From contig JADLAX010000060.1 of NCBI GenBank assembly GCA_020848035.1, positions 1 to 64,000 of the forward strand: 64,000 bases of DNA, in the 5' to 3' direction. A program made the translations under genes and the position numbers. The number at the start of each line of letters is the position of its first letter. Positions within the stretch are counted from its first letter, which is position 1. The notes under the pieces were generated by a model. That model made no database searches. It saw only the letters and a program-made list of their open reading frames with translations, and was not told the DNA's origin. The DNA comes from Anaerolineae bacterium. Its GTDB lineage: Bacteria > Chloroflexota > Anaerolineae > Promineifilales > Promineifilaceae. This document shows, piece by piece, positions 60,564 to 64,000 of this stretch.

Positions 60564-63008
60564 TCAAGCACCAACTTTGACCAGCACGGTGGTGGGTGAA
60601 CTCCCTTCAGTCACCGGCACCACATCGCCCGGTAGTACCGCGCCGTTTACCGTCAGCTGCACCTGGTTGCCTGCACCTACGCGTTCAACCGTGATTTGGT
60701 ATTCCACCCCACGGAAAATCCGGCTGGCGGTGAAGCCTGGCCACTCCTGCGGGATAACCGGCGCAATTTGCAGGCCAGTGTAGGTGGGACGAATGCCCAA
60801 AATCCACTGGGTGATGGCCACGTAATTCCAGGCGGCCGTGCCCGACAGCCAGGAATTTTTGGCCTCACCGTGCGTCGGCGCGTCGCGCCCGGCGATCATC
60901 TGCGCATAGACATAGGGTTCGGAGCGATGCACTTCGCTGATGGCTTCGCGCGCCGAGGGATTGATGCGGCGGTAGTAATCAAACGCCTGGTCGCCGTGGC
61001 CCAGCACCGCTTCGGCAATCATGATCCACGGGTTGGTGTGGCAGAAGATGCCCGCATTTTCTTTGTAGCCGGGCGGGTAGGAGGAAATTTCGCCCAGGTT
61101 CAGGTAGTAGCGGGTGTAGGCGGGCTGCTGCAAGACAATGCCGTGGTGCGTGGCGAGACGGTCGTGAACGGCCGTTAACGCCTGCTTTGCCTCCCCACTG
61201 TCCTGACCAATGCCCGCCATGACACACATGCCCTGCGGCTCGATAAAAATTTGCCCTTCGGCACACTCGTGCGAACCGACCTTGTCGCCAAAATCGTCGT
61301 AGGCGCGCAGGAACCAGCCGCCATCCCAGCCATGCTGCAAGGTAACGGCCGTCATTGACGCCGCTTCCTGGGTGTAAAAGGCCGCTTCCTCAGGCCGGTC
61401 CAGCGTCGTGGCCAGTTCGGCCATCTCTGTGGCCGCCAGTACAAACAGCCCGGCAATAAAAACGGATTCGGCCACTTTGCCATCTTTGCTGACGGTGGTT
61501 TGGAACGATTGTCCCGGCTCACTGGTGAAGGCGTTGAGGTTCAGGCAGTCGTTCCAGTCCGCCTGGCCGATGAGCGGCAGGCCGTGCGGCCCCTTGCGCT
61601 CCAGGGTGTACTGCAAGCTGCGCTGGAGGTGTTCGTAGAGCGGCGTTTCGCTGCCTGGTTTGTTGTCGTAGGGCACCAGTTCGTCGAGGATGGCGAAATC
61701 GGCCGTTTCTTTCACATAGGCCGTCACCGACAGGATAAGCCACAGCGGATCGTCGTTGAAGTTGCCGCCGACGGCGTGATTGCCGCGTTTGGTCAGCGGC
61801 TGGTATTGGTGGTACGCGCCACCGGTGGGCAGCTGGGTGGCCGCCAGGTCCAAAATGCGCTCGCGGGCGCGTTCCGGCACCATGTGCACAAAACCCAGCA
61901 AATCCTGGTTCGAGTCGCGGTAGCCCATGCCCCGGCCGATGCCCGACTCAAAATACGAAGCTGAGCGGGACATGTTGAAGGTGATCATGTTCTGGTAGGC
62001 GTTCCAGATGTTGACCATGCGGTTGGTGTGCTCATCGGGGGTTTGCACCTGGTAGCGGGCCAGCAGGTTGGCCCAGGTGGCGTTGAGTTTGGCCAGGGCG
62101 TCGGCCACACTTTCTGGCTGCAAGTAATGGGCGATCAACGGCCGTACCGTTTGTTTGTTCACCGTGTTGGAATTGGGCGGATCGAACTTCTGGTCGCGCG
62201 GATTTTCATGGTAACCCAGCAAGAAGATGATTTCGCGCGTTTCGCCCGGTGCCAAATTCAATTTGACTTGATGCGAGCCAATCGGAGCCCAGCCGTGGGC
62301 GTGGGAATGGCGCGATTGCCCTTCGGCGACCACCTGCGGGTTGTCCCAGCCACGATACGGCCCGAGGAAGGCGTCGCGCGCGGTGTCGTAGCCCGCCAGC
62401 GGGGCGGAGCAGGCGAAGTAGGCAAAGTGATCGCGCCGCTCGCGGTACTCGGTTTTGTGGTAGATGACGCCAGCTTCAATTTCGACTTCGCCAATGCTGA
62501 AGTTGCGCTGGTAGTTGGCGGCATCGTCCAGGGCGTCCCACAGGCAAAATTCGACGCTGGAGAAGAGGGCGAGATCGGCCGTTTCGCGGCGCTGGTTGGT
62601 GATTTGCACGCGCCAGATTTCCATCGTCTGGCCCTGGGGCACAAAGTAGGTGCTTTCGGCGCGGATGCCGCGGTAGGTTGAGGCGATCTGGCTGTAGCCC
62701 AGGCCGTGACGGCAGGTGTAGTCGTCCAGGGTGGTGCGGGTGGGCTGCCAGGTGGGGGACCAGAAACGGCCGTCGCTATCATCACGCAGGTAGAGGTAAC
62801 GGCCGTTGCCGTCATACGGCACCCCGTTGTAGCGAAACCGGGTCAGACGGCGCAGACGGGCATCCTGGTAAAAGGTGTAGCCGCCCGCCGTGTTGGAAAT
62901 CAGGCCAAAAAACGATTCGCTGCCCAGGTAGTTGATCCAGGGCAGCGGCGTGTCTGGCCGGGTAATCACATATTCACATCGTGTGTCGTCAAAATATCCG
63001 TACTGCAT
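60564..63008 (-). CDS. GH94 cellobiose phosphorylase
   Basis: 814 residues; GGAGG lies four bases before the ATG. N-terminal MQYGYFDDTRCEYVITRPDT and the segments FSSVEFCLWDALDDAANYQ, GGAYHQYQPLTKRGNHAVG and GQADWNDCLNLNAF (catalytic Asp) are those of cellobiose phosphorylases. The enzyme converts cellobiose and phosphate to glucose 1-phosphate and glucose in the cytoplasm. It is paralogous to, but clearly different from, the GH94 at 37,251. It is flanked by two LacI regulators, one on each side. Confidence 0.94.
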   Translation of the reverse strand: MQYGYFDDTRCEYVITRPDTPLPWINYLGSESFFGLISNTAGGYTFYQDARLRRLTRFRYNGVPYDGNGRYLYLRDDSDGRFWSPTWQPTRTTLDDYTCRHGLGYSQIASTYRGIRAESTYFVPQGQTMEIWRVQITNQRRETADLALFSSVEFCLWDALDDAANYQRNFSIGEVEIEAGVIYHKTEYRERRDHFAYFACSAPLAGYDTARDAFLGPYRGWDNPQVVAEGQSRHSHAHGWAPIGSHQVKLNLAPGETREIIFLLGYHENPRDQKFDPPNSNTVNKQTVRPLIAHYLQPESVADALAKLNATWANLLARYQVQTPDEHTNRMVNIWNAYQNMITFNMSRSASYFESGIGRGMGYRDSNQDLLGFVHMVPERARERILDLAATQLPTGGAYHQYQPLTKRGNHAVGGNFNDDPLWLILSVTAYVKETADFAILDELVPYDNKPGSETPLYEHLQRSLQYTLERKGPHGLPLIGQADWNDCLNLNAFTSEPGQSFQTTVSKDGKVAESVFIAGLFVLAATEMAELATTLDRPEEAAFYTQEAASMTAVTLQHGWDGGWFLRAYDDFGDKVGSHECAEGQIFIEPQGMCVMAGIGQDSGEAKQALTAVHDRLATHHGIVLQQPAYTRYYLNLGEISSYPPGYKENAGIFCHTNPWIMIAEAVLGHGDQAFDYYRRINPSAREAISEVHRSEPYVYAQMIAGRDAPTHGEAKNSWLSGTAAWNYVAITQWILGIRPTYTGLQIAPVIPQEWPGFTASRIFRGVEYQITVERVGAGNQVQLTVNGAVLPGDVVPVTEGSSPTTVLVKVGA

Positions 63009-63101
63009 CTGTCCTCCCTAAATAGTCCACTCATGACCATGAAAAAGTGCCCGGATTAATTGGCCTGGATGGTGCAACGGCCGTTTCCTGCACTCACCGC
63101 T

Positions 63102-64000
63102 TTATGGCCCAGCCCCACACGACTGCCGGATAATGAGCTCGGTGGGCAAAATGACGCGGCGCGGTGGGGCCTGAGGATTTTTGATAAGGTCCAGCAGCGT
63201 AGCTACGGCCTGGACGCCCATGCGATGAATCGGTTGGCGGATGGTGGTGAGCGGCGGGTTGATGAGGGGAACGGCCGTTCCCTCCGACGCCAGATCATCA
63301 TAACCCACCACGGCTACATCACGGGGAACCTGCAAACCCGCGTCGGCCAGGGCGCGCAGGGTGCTCAGCGCCATGCTGTCTGAGGCGACAAAAATTGCGT
63401 CGGGCTGGTGGGGCAGCAGTTCTAACGTCCCCTGGTACGCTTTGTCCTGCTCAAAATCGCCCGCCACGATGAGCGCTTCGTCGATGGGCCGGTTGTGCGC
63501 GGTGAGGGCGTCCAGGTAGCCCTGGCGGCGCTGCTGCCCGGCGGCCATGTCCAGCCGCCCGGTAATGGTAGCAATGCGCTGGTGGCCGAGGGAGATGAGG
63601 TGGGAAACGGCCGTAATCGCTCCGAGCCGATTGTCTACATCGACAAAACTGGCCTGCGGATAATCGAGCGGTTCGCCAATCACCATCACCGGCTTTTCCG
63701 ACAGCAGCAGCTGATTCAGCGGTGCGCCAAAGTGCATCCCGGCAATAATCAGGCCATCCAAAAACCCCTGGCGCATTACCTGGGCGGTCAGCTGCTGCTC
63801 CTCCTCTTCGGTGTGAAAGATAAACAGCGCCAGCGTCTGGCCGCTTTCGTTGCACGCCTGGCTAATGCCCTGGATGAGGCGCGGGTAATACAAATCGGTA
63901 AACAGCGCCTGGATGACGCGGGGGATGATCAATCCCAGTAACCCGGTGCGGTTAGAGGCCAGCGAGCGGGCGGCCTGGTTAGGCTGGTAGCCAGTTTCAG
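63102..64000 (-). CDS. LacI-family regulator, N-terminus cut by right edge
   Basis: The stop is at 63102 and the frame remains open to the edge, giving about 299 residues. The first visible residues, GYQPNQAARSLASNRTGLLG, are the hinge region of a LacI protein, so only the helix-turn-helix (about 45 residues) is missing. The ligand domain follows (FTDLYYPRLIQGISQACNES; FVASDSMALSTLRALADAG). It lies directly upstream of the cellobiose-phosphorylase gene, 93 bases away and on the same strand, and is its likely regulator. Confidence 0.93.
   Translation of the reverse strand, partial: ETGYQPNQAARSLASNRTGLLGLIIPRVIQALFTDLYYPRLIQGISQACNESGQTLALFIFHTEEEEQQLTAQVMRQGFLDGLIIAGMHFGAPLNQLLLSEKPVMVIGEPLDYPQASFVDVDNRLGAITAVSHLISLGHQRIATITGRLDMAAGQQRRQGYLDALTAHNRPIDEALIVAGDFEQDKAYQGTLELLPHQPDAIFVASDSMALSTLRALADAGLQVPRDVAVVGYDDLASEGTAVPLINPPLTTIRQPIHRMGVQAVATLLDLIKNPQAPPRRVILPTELIIRQSCGAGP

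Overview
The window looks like a chromosome segment of a filamentous or sediment-type Chloroflexota bacterium (Anaerolineae/Ardenticatenia-like). This is an inference from gene style: GC-rich DNA, lipoproteins with a lipobox Cys followed by a Thr/Pro-rich linker (TAVPTPTETP type), many LacI-family regulators, CUT1-type sugar ABC permeases without their own ATPase, and abundant glycoside hydrolases and phosphorylases. No rRNA, tRNA or CRISPR array was recognised. The whole window is studded with the palindrome ACGGCCGT, about two copies per kilobase, inside and outside genes.

Region 1 (1-24,510, all minus strand) is a hybrid NRPS/PKS biosynthetic cluster that runs off the left edge. In transcription order it encodes a discrete acyltransferase, a 3-hydroxyacyl dehydrogenase, a free acyl carrier protein and an FkbH-like glyceryl-transfer enzyme. 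Together these form most of a hydroxymalonyl-/methoxymalonyl-ACP extender pathway. They are followed by a 3,342-residue FAAL-ACP-C-A(Ser)-PCP-KS-AT-KR-ACP megasynthase, then a PKS with an apparently dead AT and dead KR, an ACP and a sulfotransferase domain. Next comes an exporter fused in frame to a penicillin-acylase-type Ntn hydrolase, then the start of a further NRPS. The set resembles the zwittermicin A logic: acylated precursor, serine, hydroxymalonyl-ACP with a trans-acting AT, and removal of the acyl group at export.

Region 2 (25,146-28,418, minus) is a single large membrane protein joining an ATP/ADP-translocase-like transporter, HEAT-like repeats and a cyclic-nucleotide-binding domain. 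It is divergent from a LacI regulator whose start is preceded by a perfect 26-bp palindromic operator.

Region 3 (28,570-47,320, plus) is a carbohydrate-utilisation locus: LacI, solute-binding lipoprotein, two permeases, GH4, a BadF/GlcNAc-kinase-like kinase, GH18 lipoprotein, GH94 phosphorylase, GH5-like lipoprotein, GH2 beta-mannosidase, a second permease pair and a PIG-V-like membrane glycosyltransferase. Several junctions overlap by 4 bp or 1 bp, indicating operons.

Region 4 (47,446-64,000, minus) holds a ChbG/YdjC deacetylase, a PA14-containing GH3, a clan-A glycosidase lipoprotein, a MacAB-type efflux set (adaptor, FtsX permease, ATPase with a fused AbrB-like domain, second ATPase), a GH130 phosphorylase, a LacI regulator, a cellobiose-phosphorylase-like GH94 and a LacI gene cut by the right edge. 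Regions 3 and 4 together look built for beta-linked oligosaccharides (cello-, chito- and manno-type), taken up by ABC transport and split by hydrolysis or phosphorolysis. Short gaps between genes are filled by hairpin-forming dispersed repeats of a few families.
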